64,000 bases of DNA from Polycyclovorans sp. (GTDB lineage: Bacteria; Pseudomonadota; Gammaproteobacteria; Nevskiales; Nevskiaceae): the NCBI GenBank assembly GCA_002706265.1, contig PAKU01000006.1, positions 92,851-156,850 on the forward strand, written 5' to 3'. A model generated the notes under the pieces. That model had not been told where the DNA came from. It saw only the letters and a list, made by a program, of their open reading frames with translations, and did no database searches. Each line of letters opens with the position of its first letter. The first letter of the stretch is position 1. This document shows, in pieces, positions 27,936 to 39,056 of the stretch. A program made the position numbers and the translations under genes.

Positions 27936-29286
27936 GGAACAGCGGCTCGACCTGATCAACGCGCAGCAGCGCCTGCGCGCAGAGGGACGCTCGGCCGTGG
28001 TGGTGGTGACCGGAGTGGATGGCAGTGGGCGACACCGCCTCGTCAATGCCCTGACGCACGGCCTCGACACCCGCGGCGTGAAGGTCCACGCCTGGAGCCG
28101 CGAGGATGCGCCCGGCTCCGATCGGCCGCCGTTGTGGAAGTACTGGCAGGGACTGCCCGCCCAGGGGCAGGTGGCGGTGTACCTCGACGGTTGGTATGCC
28201 GAGCCGCTGGATAGGGCGCTGCGCGGGGCGTCGCCCGAGTTGTCCGCCATCCGGCAGCTTGAGGCACAGCTGATCGGTCACGGTTCGGTGCTGGTGAAGC
28301 TCTGGGTTGAAAGGCCCTTGGCCGAGGCGCGGCGTGATCTGCGCAAGCGGCTCAAGCGTGAGGCGCGAGACCCGACTCTGAGCGAGCAGCGCGTGTTGGC
28401 TGCCGAGGATGGCGCGCAGGATCAACTCGATGCCCTGCGCGCGCACAGCGAAGGCTGGACCATGCTGAGTGGCAAGGCGCCCGAGGTGGCCGCCGATCAG
28501 GCGCGTGAGGCGCTGATCGCCGCGATGTCAGCACCGACTCCGCCGGTCCCGGTCCCGGGCCACCATCGCAATCGAGGCGCGCAGGCACTGGCAGCGCTCG
28601 ACATGAGTGCCGCGCTCAGCAAGAAGGCTTCCAACAAGCAGTTGCCCGAAGCCCAGGCTGAGCTTGCACGGCGGATCTGGGCGGCAAGGGCGCGCGGTCA
28701 ATCCACCGTGGTGGTGCTTGAAGGCGCTGATGCCGCTGGCAAGGGGGGCGTGATCCGCCGCCTCACCGACCCGCTGGATGCGCGGCTCTTCCAGGTCGTG
28801 CCGGTTGCCGCGCCCAGCGACGAAGAGCGCGCCCGGCCGTACCTGTGGCGCTTCTGGCGTCATCTCCCCAAGGCGGGCCAGGTGCTGATCTTCGACCGAA
28901 GCTGGTATGGCCGGGTCCTCGTCGAGCGGGTTGAAGCATTTTGTCGGCGGGATGAATGGCAGCGGGCATTTGACGAGATCAATGACTTTGAGGCGCAACT
29001 GACCGATCACGGTGCGGTGGTGCGCAAGTTCTGGTTGCACATCAGTCCCGAGGAACAGCTCAAGCGCTTCGAAGACCGCGCCGAGACCCCCCACAAGCGG
29101 CACAAACTCACCGACGAAGACTGGCGCAACCGCGAAAAATGGGACGACTACCGCGTCGCCGTGGAAGACGCCGTGGCCCGCACCCACAGTGCCAAGGCAC
29201 CGTGGACCCTGGTGCCCGCCAACTGTAAGCGTCATGCCCGGCTTGCCGTCATACAAACGCTGATCGACGCGCTGGCCCCGGACTGA
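27919..29286 (+). CDS. pap: Polyphosphate:AMP phosphotransferase (two-domain PPK2)
   Basis: 455 residues made of two PPK2 domains. N-half: a degenerate P-loop GVDGSGRH near 32-39 and LDGWYAEPL in place of Walker B. C-half: GADAAGKGG from 269 and FDRSWYGRVL from 325, followed by the lid segment, all intact, so the C-half should be catalytic. It makes ADP from AMP using polyphosphate in the cytosol. This arrangement is that of Pseudomonas/Acinetobacter Pap. Start ATG at 27919 lies inside the end of the Na/Pi gene. Confidence 0.93.
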   Translation: MPKASEEQRLDLINAQQRLRAEGRSAVVVVTGVDGSGRHRLVNALTHGLDTRGVKVHAWSREDAPGSDRPPLWKYWQGLPAQGQVAVYLDGWYAEPLDRALRGASPELSAIRQLEAQLIGHGSVLVKLWVERPLAEARRDLRKRLKREARDPTLSEQRVLAAEDGAQDQLDALRAHSEGWTMLSGKAPEVAADQAREALIAAMSAPTPPVPVPGHHRNRGAQALAALDMSAALSKKASNKQLPEAQAELARRIWAARARGQSTVVVLEGADAAGKGGVIRRLTDPLDARLFQVVPVAAPSDEERARPYLWRFWRHLPKAGQVLIFDRSWYGRVLVERVEAFCRRDEWQRAFDEINDFEAQLTDHGAVVRKFWLHISPEEQLKRFEDRAETPHKRHKLTDEDWRNREKWDDYRVAVEDAVARTHSAKAPWTLVPANCKRHARLAVIQTLIDALAPD

Positions 29287-29290
29287 GGCC

Positions 29291-30103
29291 ATGCACTACC
29301 AGCATCGCTATCACGCAGGAAACTTTGCCGACGTGTTCAAGCACGTGCTGCTGATTGGCCTGCTGGACGCGCTCAATGCCAAGCCCGCGCCGTGGGCCTT
29401 TCTCGACACCCACGCCGGCGCCGGTCGTTACCGCTGGGATGACGAAGCCCTGGCCCGAACCGGCGAAGTGGAGGGCGGCGCCCGCCGCATGCTGGCGGCC
29501 GAGGGCCTCACCGGCTGGCTGGCGCGCTACGCCAGCCGGGTTCGCGATGACCCCTTCATGCTGCCCGGTTCACCCGCCATCGCCGACACCATGCGGCGCC
29601 AGGATGACCGGCTGATGCTGTGCGAAAACGCCCCCGCCGTGGTTGAGACGCTCAGGGCCGAGATGCGCGGCCCCGGCATTGCCGTGCATCAGCGCGACGG
29701 CTACGGCGCCTGGGCCCTGCTGCCGCCCGCCGAGAAGCGGGGACTGGTGCTGGTGGACCCGGCCTTTGAAGCACGCGATGAGCTGGACCAGATGCTGACC
29801 TTTGCCAGACAGGCCGTCGGCCGCTTCGCGCACGGCATCTATGCGTTCTGGTATCCGGTGAAAAGTCAGCATTCGGTCGATCGCTTCGCCCGGCGGCTGG
29901 CGCAGCAGGTGGGGCGCGACGTGCTGGACGCGCGCCTGCACATCGAGGCCCCGCGTGACGGCCGCATGTGCGGCTGCGGCCTGGCCATTCTCAATCCGCC
30001 GTGGGCCTTCGCCCAAGCACTGCCCGACGCGCTGCGGGCGCTGCAGGCCGTGCTGGCACAGGACCGCGGCGCCGCCCATCACATCGAGCACCACACCCCA
30101 TGA
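29291..30103 (+). CDS. rlmJ: 23S rRNA (adenine-2030-N6)-methyltransferase
   Basis: 270 residues. Start MHYQHRYHAGNFADVFKHVL is the RlmJ N-terminal signature. SAM-binding FLDTHAGAGRY follows. The catalytic DPPY/F-type motif reads DPAF (156-159), with Ala in the second Pro position. Other motifs, including HGIYAFWYPVK, are normal. Methylates A2030 of 23S rRNA. It starts 4 bases after pap and overlaps the Nudix gene by 4 bases. Confidence 0.93.
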   Translation: MHYQHRYHAGNFADVFKHVLLIGLLDALNAKPAPWAFLDTHAGAGRYRWDDEALARTGEVEGGARRMLAAEGLTGWLARYASRVRDDPFMLPGSPAIADTMRRQDDRLMLCENAPAVVETLRAEMRGPGIAVHQRDGYGAWALLPPAEKRGLVLVDPAFEARDELDQMLTFARQAVGRFAHGIYAFWYPVKSQHSVDRFARRLAQQVGRDVLDARLHIEAPRDGRMCGCGLAILNPPWAFAQALPDALRALQAVLAQDRGAAHHIEHHTP

Positions 30104-30636
30104 CCCGCATTCCGAGTGAACCACCCCGTCTGCTGCACGACGGCGAGTTTTTGCGCCTTGTACGGCACGGCCATTGGGAATATGTCCAGCGGCGCGCGGC
30201 CAACGGCGCAGCGGCGATCATCGCGGTCACCGATGCGCGGGAACTCATTCTGGTCGAGCAGTACCGCATTCCCGTGGCGGCCAACACCATCGAACTGCCG
30301 GCAGGCGTGATTGGCGACGATCCCGCCTTCGCCAGCGAGAGCGTCGAGGCCTCGGCGCGCCGCGAACTGCTGGAAGAAACCGGCTTCCAGTGCCGTGATG
30401 CGCGGGTCGTGCTGTGCGGCCCCACCGCGCCCGGCCTGAGCGCCGAAATGAGCCATCTGGTGCTGGCCACGGGGCTGACCCGCGTACACGCGGGCGGCGG
30501 CGTCGATGACGAAAACATCACCGTGCACCGGGTGCCGCTCGACCATCTGGGCGCGTGGCTCCAGGCCGCACAAGCACGCGGCTGCCGGGTCGAGCCCAAG
30601 GTGTATGCGGCGCCGTTTTTCATCGCCCAGGGGTGA
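30100..30636 (+). CDS. Nudix hydrolase (ADP-ribose pyrophosphatase-like)
   Basis: 178 residues, start ATG overlapping the rlmJ stop. Nudix helix REL-LEETGF with upstream Gly/Glu: the stretch ASARRELLEETGF near residue 85-97 holds the metal-binding Glu residues. VEQYRIPVAANTIELPAG before it is typical of the ADP-ribose/NDP-sugar branch. Probably hydrolyses nucleotide-sugar or ADP-ribose-type substrates in the cytosol. Followed by the TPP riboswitch. Confidence 0.88.
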   Translation: MTRIPSEPPRLLHDGEFLRLVRHGHWEYVQRRAANGAAAIIAVTDARELILVEQYRIPVAANTIELPAGVIGDDPAFASESVEASARRELLEETGFQCRDARVVLCGPTAPGLSAEMSHLVLATGLTRVHAGGGVDDENITVHRVPLDHLGAWLQAAQARGCRVEPKVYAAPFFIAQG

Positions 30637-30676
30637 GCGCCGCCGTCTCTGCGGTGGTTTGCTATCGTGACGCTCT

Positions 30677-32708
<2,032 letters not shown>

Positions 32709-32742
32709 TCCCTTTCATTCTCATCCGTCAGACCCAAACAAT

Positions 32743-33102
32743 ATGAATCCCGAACTCCCCGACATTCGCCTCGATGTCACCCAATTGCACCGCGAAGAAG
32801 CCTTCACCGACCGACGCATCGGCGTATTGCGTCGTTTGGTGCCGGTCACCGTGGACGGCGCCGACGACCCGTCGCGGCCGACGATCTATGAAGGTCAGGC
32901 GTCGTTGATGACGCAGGGCGGTCAGTTGCCGCTGCATTTCGGCATTGAGGCCGATAGCCTCGAAGCCGCGTTGGCGGCTTTTCCGGCTGCGGCCAACAAG
33001 GCCTTGCAAGAGATGGTGGAAGAGATGGAGCGCATGCGTCGCGATCAGGCCAGTTCCATCGTGGTGCCGGGGCAGGGCGGCGGCGGGCGGATTCAGCTCT
33101 AG
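32743..33102 (+). CDS. Conserved small protein of unknown function
   Basis: 119 residues starting MNPELPDIRLDVTQLHREEA. The body is one alpha/beta unit with FTDRRIGVLRRLVPVTVDG, then a helix KALQEMVEEMERMRRDQ and a Gly-rich tail PGQGGGGRIQL. I recall similar short cytosolic proteins in other Gammaproteobacteria but no function. No signal peptide. It lies 34 bases after thiC and could be cotranscribed; no visible link to thiamine. Confidence 0.72.
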   Translation: MNPELPDIRLDVTQLHREEAFTDRRIGVLRRLVPVTVDGADDPSRPTIYEGQASLMTQGGQLPLHFGIEADSLEAALAAFPAAANKALQEMVEEMERMRRDQASSIVVPGQGGGGRIQL

Positions 33103-33166
33103 CCCGATGAGTGCGCGCGCTCTGGCGGGGGTTTGCGGCTGAGCGTTTTCTTCGCTCGCCCCCGCC

Positions 33167-34939
33167 ATGCTGCGCATTCGCAAACTGCAGGACACGACCA
33201 GTCCGGCCAATCGCGAGGCGATTGCGCAGGTGCAGGCCATTTTGCGGGCGCAGTTTCCGCTGGCGCAGGCCGCCGATCTGGCGAAGATTCCGCGGCAGCT
33301 TGAAGACCCGCTGGCGCATGGCTACCGGTCTGTCCTGTGGGTGGCCGACACGCCGCTGGGGCAGGTGCGCGGCTTCGCCATGATGTTGCACCTGCCGGAT
33401 GTGGACGCCGCATTGCTGGAGTACGTCTCGACCGCGCCTGGCGCGCACGGCGGCGGCGGGCTGGGTGGTGCGCTGTATGAAACCGTACGCGACGAGGCGC
33501 TCAGTCTGGGCGTGTCGGGGCTGTTTTTCGAGTGCCTGGTCGATGAGCCCGCGTTGATCTCGGACGCCGCCGCGCTGAGGCAGAACATCGCCCGCCTGCG
33601 CTTCTACGAGCGCTACGGCGCCCGGCCCTTGCTCAACAACGACTACGCCAAGCCGGGCCATGCGGGCGACGAGAACGTCTACTTTCTGATGCTGGACCCA
33701 CTGGACGCCCCGTCCGGCTTGCGGCGCGACAAGGTGCAGGCGGTGGTTCGGGCCTTGCTGCAGCGCAAGTACGCGTCGTTGATGAGCGCTGCCGAGATCG
33801 CCGACTGCGTCGCCTCGTTTGCGGACCCGATTGCGCAGTTGCGGGCGCCGCGTTATCGCCCCAAGGCCGTCGCGGCGCGCCGTCCCCGGCATCCGGGCAT
33901 TGCCTTGGTGGTCAACGAGGGGCACGACATTCACCACGTGCGCGATCGCGGCTATGTGGAGGCGCCGGTGCGCATTGCGGTGATCCTCGACGAGCTGGAC
34001 AAGACCGGCCTGTTCCACCGCCTGATGCCCCGCCATGCGCCCGATGCCTTGATCCACGCCGTGCACGCCAGACCCATGGTCGATTACCTGCGCAGCGCCA
34101 GCGCCAAGCTGCCGCCGGGCAAGTCGATCTACCCGGTGGTGTTTCCGGTGCGCAACTGGCAGCGACCGCCCAAGGACATCGAAGCCCAGGTCGGCTATTA
34201 CGGCACCGACACGTTCACGCCGCTCAATCGCAATGTGTGGCCGGCCGCACGCGGTGCGGTGGACTGCGCCGTGACTGCGGCGCAAAGCCTGTTCGAAGGC
34301 TTCGAGCTGGCGTACGCGCTGGTGAGGCCACCGGGGCATCACGCCGAAAGGCGCGTTTATGGCGGCTTTTGTTATCTCAACAATGCGGCGGTGGCGGCGC
34401 ATTACCTGAGCCGCTTCGGGCGGGTAGCGGTCCTGGATCTGGACTATCACCACGGCAACGGCCAGCAGGACATCTTCTACACCCGCGACGATGTGTTCAC
34501 GGTGTCGGTCCACGGCGCGCCGCCGGCGGCGTATCCCTATTGCGCAGGCTTTGCCGACGAGCGCGGTGACGGCCCGGGACTCGGTTACAACCTCAATCTG
34601 CCGCTGCCGGATCGCATCACCGCCGAGCGTTACCGCGAGACGCTGGCCAAGGCGCTGAAGGCGATTCGCCGTTTCGCCCCGCAGTATGTGGTGGTCGCCC
34701 TGGGGCTGGACACGGCTCAGGCCGACCCCACCGGCACCTGGCCGCTGAAGGCGCCGGACTTTGCCGCCAACGGCGCCCTGCTCGGGGCCTTGGGCGTGCC
34801 GACTTTGGTCGTGCAGGAAGGCGGCTATCGCACCCGCACGCTGGGCATCAATGCCCGCCAGTTTTTTGAAGGTCTGTGGCGAACCCACCCTGCGGGCGCC
34901 GCGCGCGAGGGCGAACGGCGGGCCGCGGTCAATCGGTAG
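33167..34939 (+). CDS. GNAT acetyltransferase - histone deacetylase-like fusion protein
   Basis: 590 residues with two enzyme-like halves. Residues 1-178 look like a GNAT-type acyltransferase: ALLEYVSTAPGAHGGGGLGG near 82-101 resembles the acetyl-CoA pyrophosphate loop, and RFYERYGARPL near 145-155 the GNAT C-terminal motif. Residues 240-575 form a class II-like deacetylase: RPPGHH (387-392), DLDYHHGNG (424-432) with zinc ligands Asp426 and His428, GLDTAQAD (513-520) with Asp515, and EGGY (551-554) with the catalytic Tyr. The deacetylase part resembles acetylpolyamine amidohydrolases. One protein may thus add and remove acyl groups. Convergent with nadB. Confidence 0.88.
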   Translation: MLRIRKLQDTTSPANREAIAQVQAILRAQFPLAQAADLAKIPRQLEDPLAHGYRSVLWVADTPLGQVRGFAMMLHLPDVDAALLEYVSTAPGAHGGGGLGGALYETVRDEALSLGVSGLFFECLVDEPALISDAAALRQNIARLRFYERYGARPLLNNDYAKPGHAGDENVYFLMLDPLDAPSGLRRDKVQAVVRALLQRKYASLMSAAEIADCVASFADPIAQLRAPRYRPKAVAARRPRHPGIALVVNEGHDIHHVRDRGYVEAPVRIAVILDELDKTGLFHRLMPRHAPDALIHAVHARPMVDYLRSASAKLPPGKSIYPVVFPVRNWQRPPKDIEAQVGYYGTDTFTPLNRNVWPAARGAVDCAVTAAQSLFEGFELAYALVRPPGHHAERRVYGGFCYLNNAAVAAHYLSRFGRVAVLDLDYHHGNGQQDIFYTRDDVFTVSVHGAPPAAYPYCAGFADERGDGPGLGYNLNLPLPDRITAERYRETLAKALKAIRRFAPQYVVVALGLDTAQADPTGTWPLKAPDFAANGALLGALGVPTLVVQEGGYRTRTLGINARQFFEGLWRTHPAGAAREGERRAAVNR

Positions 34940-34973
34940 CAAGGCCAGCGCCGACGGGCGCGCCGCGGTGGGC

Positions 34974-36575
34974 TCAGCCGGGGCGGGCGCGCCCCGGAAG
35001 AACGGTCGGCCTGGCGACCGGGTCGGCCTCGGGATGATCGAGGTTGTAGTGCAGGCCGCGGCTTTCATCACGCTGCATGGCCGAGCGCACGATCAGCTCG
35101 GCAACCACCACCAGATTGCGCAGCTCCAGCAGGTCGGGACCGACCCTGAAGTTGACGTAATAGTCGGCGATCTCGTCGGCCAGCATGCGGACCCGATGCA
35201 GTGCGCGCTCCAGGCGTTTGTTGGTGCGGACGATGCCCACGTAGTCCCACATGAAGGTGCGCAGCTCCAGCCAGTTGTGCGCCACGACCACCTCTTCGTC
35301 GGAGTCGGTGACCTGGCTGTCGTCCCAGTTGGGCAGCGCGGCGCCGATGTGCCCGGGCGCCGGCTGCGACAGAATGTGGTGGGCGGCCGACTCGCCAAAA
35401 ACCAGACATTCCAGCAGCGAATTCGACGCCAGCCGGTTGGCGCCGTGCAGCCCGGTGTAGGCCACCTCGCCAATCGCGTAGAGCCCGGGCAGGTCGGTTT
35501 CACCGTGCAGGTTGGTCATCACCCCGCCGCAGGTGAAGTGGGCCGAGGGCACCACCGGGATGGGCGACCGGGTGATGTCGAGACCCAGGGCCAGGCACTC
35601 CCGGTAGATGCTCGGAAAATGGTGCTGAATGAACTCGGCCGATTGATGACGAATGTCGAGGTAGACGTATTTCAGCCCCAGCCGCTTCATTTCGTGGTCG
35701 ATGGCGCGGGCCACCACGTCGCGCGGGGCCAGCTCGCCCCGGCTGTCGAAACGCGGCATGAAGCGTTCGCCGGGCGCGTTGTCTTCGTCGGGCAGACGCA
35801 GGGTCGCCCCTTCGCCGCGCAGCGCCTCACTGATCAGGAAGTTGCGACGACTCGGGTGGTACAGCGTGGTGGGGTGGAACTGCATGAATTCCATGTTGGC
35901 CACGCGGCAACCGGCGCGCCAGGCCATGGCAATGCCGTCACCGGAGGCGCCATTGGGGTTGCTGGAATACAGATACACCTGATTGGCGCCGCCGGTGGCC
36001 AGGATGACCGCAGACGCGCCGTGCGAGCGAACGGCGCCGGTTTCGATGTCGAGCAGGTAGGCGCCACAGATGCGGCCGGTGGTCGGGTCGGCAATCAGGT
36101 CGATGGCCACGTGATGCTCGATGGCCGTGATCAGCGGATGCTGCTCCACCAGGGAGCACAGGGTGGTCTCCACCGCCAGTCCGGTGGCATCGGCGGCGTG
36201 GACCACGCGACGATGCGAATGCCCCCCTTCGCGGGTCAGGTGCAGGCGCCGCTGCGGGTCGCTTTCGTCCACCGAAAATTCCACGCCTCGGGCCATCAGC
36301 CAGCGAATGCAGCGCGCGCCACGGGTCACGGTGAAGCGCACCGCCTCGGCATCGCACAATCCGGCGCCGGCGGCGTGGGTGTCGCGGATGTGATTTTCAA
36401 GAGAGTCTTCCGCGTCGAGCACTGCCGAGATGCCGCCCTGGGCCCAGAGCGTACTGCCCCCGGCGAGCGGCCCCTTGGACACCACGCACACCCGGCGGCC
36501 ACCGTCGGCAAGGCGCAACGCACAACTCAGGCCGGCCGCACCGCTGCCAATCACGAGAACCGCTGGCTCCTGCAT
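34974..36575 (-). CDS. nadB: L-aspartate oxidase
   Basis: 533 residues. N-terminal FAD motif [17 protein letters not shown], then [13 protein letters not shown], and substrate-site [15 protein letters not shown] and [13 protein letters not shown]. Oxidises aspartate to iminoaspartate in NAD synthesis. Length is standard. Divergent from rpoE, an arrangement shared with many Gammaproteobacteria. nadA and nadC are not here. Confidence 0.96.
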   Translation of the reverse strand: MQEPAVLVIGSGAAGLSCALRLADGGRRVCVVSKGPLAGGSTLWAQGGISAVLDAEDSLENHIRDTHAAGAGLCDAEAVRFTVTRGARCIRWLMARGVEFSVDESDPQRRLHLTREGGHSHRRVVHAADATGLAVETTLCSLVEQHPLITAIEHHVAIDLIADPTTGRICGAYLLDIETGAVRSHGASAVILATGGANQVYLYSSNPNGASGDGIAMAWRAGCRVANMEFMQFHPTTLYHPSRRNFLISEALRGEGATLRLPDEDNAPGERFMPRFDSRGELAPRDVVARAIDHEMKRLGLKYVYLDIRHQSAEFIQHHFPSIYRECLALGLDITRSPIPVVPSAHFTCGGVMTNLHGETDLPGLYAIGEVAYTGLHGANRLASNSLLECLVFGESAAHHILSQPAPGHIGAALPNWDDSQVTDSDEEVVVAHNWLELRTFMWDYVGIVRTNKRLERALHRVRMLADEIADYYVNFRVGPDLLELRNLVVVAELIVRSAMQRDESRGLHYNLDHPEADPVARPTVLPGRARPG

Positions 36576-36737
36576 TGCCTGCCTTTCAGTACACTAGGAG
36601 GGTGGGTTCGCGATGCGTTTGCCGCACGCGCCATCTGGTTTTTGTATTGAAGATGATTGCCGCCCTCGAGCATCACTCCCGTCTCAATTGTAGCGATTCA
36701 TCGCCCCGCAGGCGGTCATCTCAATTTCCAAGGATTC

Positions 36738-37319
36738 ATGAGCGAAGTCAGCGTCGACGAGCAATTGGTGGCCCGCGCCCAGGCCGGCGACATCCGAGCG
36801 TTCGAACTACTTTTTCGGAAGTATCAACACAAGATCGTGCAGCTGGTCTCCCGACTGGTGGGCGATGCTGACGCCCCCGATGTGGCGCAGGAGACCTTCA
36901 TCAAGGCCTATCGGGCACTTGGCGGCTTCCAGGGCAACAGCGCGTTCTACACCTGGCTTTACCGCATCGGCATCAACACGGCCAAAAATCACCTGGTGTC
37001 GATGGGCCGCCGACCCTCGGGCCGCGACAACATCGATGTGGCCGATGCCGAACTTTATGGCCACACCGAGCATCTAAGCGACATCGATACGCCAGAAGCC
37101 CATCTTTTGTCTGATGAGATCAAGCAGAAAATCATCGATGTGATCTCGAACTTGCCTGCCGATTTGCGCCAGGCCATCACCCTCAGAGAGCTTGAAGGTT
37201 TGTCGTATGAAGAGATTGCCGAGGTCATGCAGTGCCCGATCGGAACGGTCCGTTCACGGATCTTCCGGGCACGCGAGGCCATCGATGCGGTCGTGGGTCC
37301 ATTGATGCGCAATGACTGA
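36738..37319 (+). CDS. rpoE: RNA polymerase sigma-E factor
   Basis: 193 residues from the ATG at 36738, with AAGGA before it. Sigma-70 region 2 (ELLFRKYQHKIVQLVSRLVG, DAPDVAQETFIKAYRALGGF) and region 4 (LPADLRQAITLRELEGLSYE, IGTVRSRIFRAREAI) match RpoE/AlgU. Directs the envelope-stress response and is held by RseA. First gene of rpoE-rseA-rseB-rseC-mucD. I could not find a convincing autoregulatory -35/-10 pair in the 162 bases to nadB. Confidence 0.96.
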   Translation: MSEVSVDEQLVARAQAGDIRAFELLFRKYQHKIVQLVSRLVGDADAPDVAQETFIKAYRALGGFQGNSAFYTWLYRIGINTAKNHLVSMGRRPSGRDNIDVADAELYGHTEHLSDIDTPEAHLLSDEIKQKIIDVISNLPADLRQAITLRELEGLSYEEIAEVMQCPIGTVRSRIFRAREAIDAVVGPLMRND

Positions 37320-37373
37320 ACAATGGGTTCACAATTCGTTCACCAATCATGTGCTTCTGCCTGGGATGTCTGA

Positions 37374-37982
37374 ATGAAAATTGATGAAATGCTTTCCGCT
37401 GCCCTGGATGGCGAATGCACGCCTGAAGAGCTGGATCAGTTGCTTGCCGGCCTTGCCAGCGAGCCTGCCGCGGTGCAGCGTTGGCAATCGTGGTCAGCCA
37501 CCAAGGCGGCCATGGGCGGCGTGCGGGTCGGCCGGGTTTCGGCGGACTGGTCCAATGCCGTCATGAAGTCCATTTCCATGGAAGCAGCGCCCGGGATGTC
37601 GGTGCCCTCTGCAATGCCGTTGCCGCAACGTGGCCTGCGCGTGGTGCAGGCGCCGCGGCGTCGCCGGCGGGGCGCGTGGGCCGCTGCAGGTGCCGCGGCA
37701 TCGCTGAGTGCGGTGGCGCTGGGCTGGATGCTGGGTGCGAATCAGGGTGCGGTCGGTGATTCGGTCGCGCCGGCCCAGGTGGTCGAAGCAGGATTGGGTG
37801 GCGGATTGCCCGCAACACCGCCGTCCGTCAGGGCCTCGACGCGGGGCAACACCTGGCTGATCAACGATTACCTGATGGAGCACCACCAGCTGGCCAGCTC
37901 CCAGGGCATGGGCAGCACCCTGCGTCAGGCGCAGTTCGATGTGATTGCCAGTAACTATGTGCCCGAGGAGTCTCGGCCTTGA
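37374..37982 (+). CDS. rseA: Anti-sigma-E factor RseA/MucA
   Basis: 202 residues. The cytosolic N-terminal domain starts KIDEMLSAALDGECTPEELD (sigma-binding), an Arg-rich stretch precedes one membrane helix at about 100-122, and the periplasmic tail has NDYLMEHHQLASS, near the RseB-binding region. Released by regulated proteolysis under envelope stress. 54 bases after rpoE; its stop overlaps the rseB TTG start. Confidence 0.92.
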   Translation: MKIDEMLSAALDGECTPEELDQLLAGLASEPAAVQRWQSWSATKAAMGGVRVGRVSADWSNAVMKSISMEAAPGMSVPSAMPLPQRGLRVVQAPRRRRRGAWAAAGAAASLSAVALGWMLGANQGAVGDSVAPAQVVEAGLGGGLPATPPSVRASTRGNTWLINDYLMEHHQLASSQGMGSTLRQAQFDVIASNYVPEESRP

Positions 37983-39043
37983 GGCATTGCGGGGCCTTGC
38001 TGGTGGCTGTTTGTGCCGTCGCCTTGGTCCCCACCCGAGGGGAGGCCATCGATGACGAGCGAGACTGGCTGATCGACGTCAGTCACGCCCAGCGGCACAG
38101 CAATTTTCAGGGCGTTCTGCTCTATCGCAGTGGTGATGCCATCGACTCTTTCAGGGTCACGCATCGTTACAAGAACGGTGAGGCGCGGGAACGGCTGCAG
38201 ACCCTCACGGGTGAACAACGCGATGTGGTGCGTCGCGGTGACAAGGTCATCTGCCTGGTGCCGCCGGGAAACCGATTGCCGGCATCTGCCTTGCATGGCG
38301 TGCCGCAGTCGATGATTCCCAAGCTTGACGCGCCGCAACTGCGGCGGATCGAGCAAAGCTACACGCTCTCGGAACTGGGTGAACAGCGCATTGCCGGGCG
38401 ACGCTGCGAGGGCTTGGCCATCACGCCACACGATCCGCTGCGCTATGGCTACGAGGTCTGGGCCGACAAGGAAACCAAGGTGCCGCTCAAGGTGTTGCTG
38501 ACCGACAGTGACGGCAAGGCGGTGGAGCAGATCATGTTCACCGAGGTGCGATTTCCCGAGACGATCGCCGATGAAGTGTTCGACATCACGCCGCAACTGG
38601 ATCAGGGCTACCAGTCGATTGCGCAGGACCGCATCCAGGCGGCTGACAGCGCGCCCTCGGCGCCTTTGGGGCGCATCAGCGACGCGCAGCTGGATCTGGT
38701 GTCCATTCCCGATGGGTTTGAAGTGGTGATGTTCGCGGAGCGTAATCTGCCCGGCAACACCGGCAACACCGGCAACACCGGCACATTGCGGCACTGGATC
38801 ATTTCCGATGGCCTGACCTTCGTGTCCATTTTTGGCCGCCACAGCATCGGCGAGCAGCCGGCCGCGTCAATGCCGCAGCCGGCCACCTCGGTGGGGGCGA
38901 TGCACGCCTATCGGCAGATTTCCGGCCAGGTCGAGATCACGGTCGTGGGCGAAGTGCCATCGCAAACCGTGCAGGTCATCGCCGAGGGCACCTCGCGGCG
39001 CTTGAGCAAAGGCGCGCCCGTCGCGGCGCGCGCCACGCCCTGA
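37979..39043 (+). CDS. rseB: Sigma-E regulatory protein RseB/MucB
   Basis: 354 residues starting at TTG 37979, which overlaps the rseA stop as TTGA; GAGGAG lies upstream. Signal peptide to about residue 23 (GEAIDD). The MucB/RseB N-terminal domain contains NFQGVLLYRSGDAIDSFRV and a C-terminal domain has VSIPDGFEVVMFAERNL. It binds RseA in the periplasm and blocks its cleavage. Near residue 259-268 an in-frame three-copy Gly-Asn-Thr run comes from a 9-base repeat. Confidence 0.92.
   Translation: MRHCGALLVAVCAVALVPTRGEAIDDERDWLIDVSHAQRHSNFQGVLLYRSGDAIDSFRVTHRYKNGEARERLQTLTGEQRDVVRRGDKVICLVPPGNRLPASALHGVPQSMIPKLDAPQLRRIEQSYTLSELGEQRIAGRRCEGLAITPHDPLRYGYEVWADKETKVPLKVLLTDSDGKAVEQIMFTEVRFPETIADEVFDITPQLDQGYQSIAQDRIQAADSAPSAPLGRISDAQLDLVSIPDGFEVVMFAERNLPGNTGNTGNTGTLRHWIISDGLTFVSIFGRHSIGEQPAASMPQPATSVGAMHAYRQISGQVEITVVGEVPSQTVQVIAEGTSRRLSKGAPVAARATP
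38753..38779 (+). repeat. 9-base tandem repeat (3 copies) inside rseB
   Basis: GGCAACACC occurs three times in a row, each copy identical, followed by a partial GGCACA. Each unit encodes Gly-Asn-Thr. A change of copy number would keep the frame. Lies in the RseB C-terminal domain. Confidence 0.92.
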
Positions 39044-39056
39044 GCCCCTGATCGCC

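Noticed and set aside
32846..35071. A 741-codon open frame antisense to the GNAT-deacetylase gene
   Set aside because: Low-complexity His/Arg/Gln-rich product without a family pattern; the sense frame holds two clear enzyme domains.
38753..38779. Tandem repeat as a CRISPR array
   Set aside because: Nine-base units without spacers inside a coding gene; no cas genes in the window.
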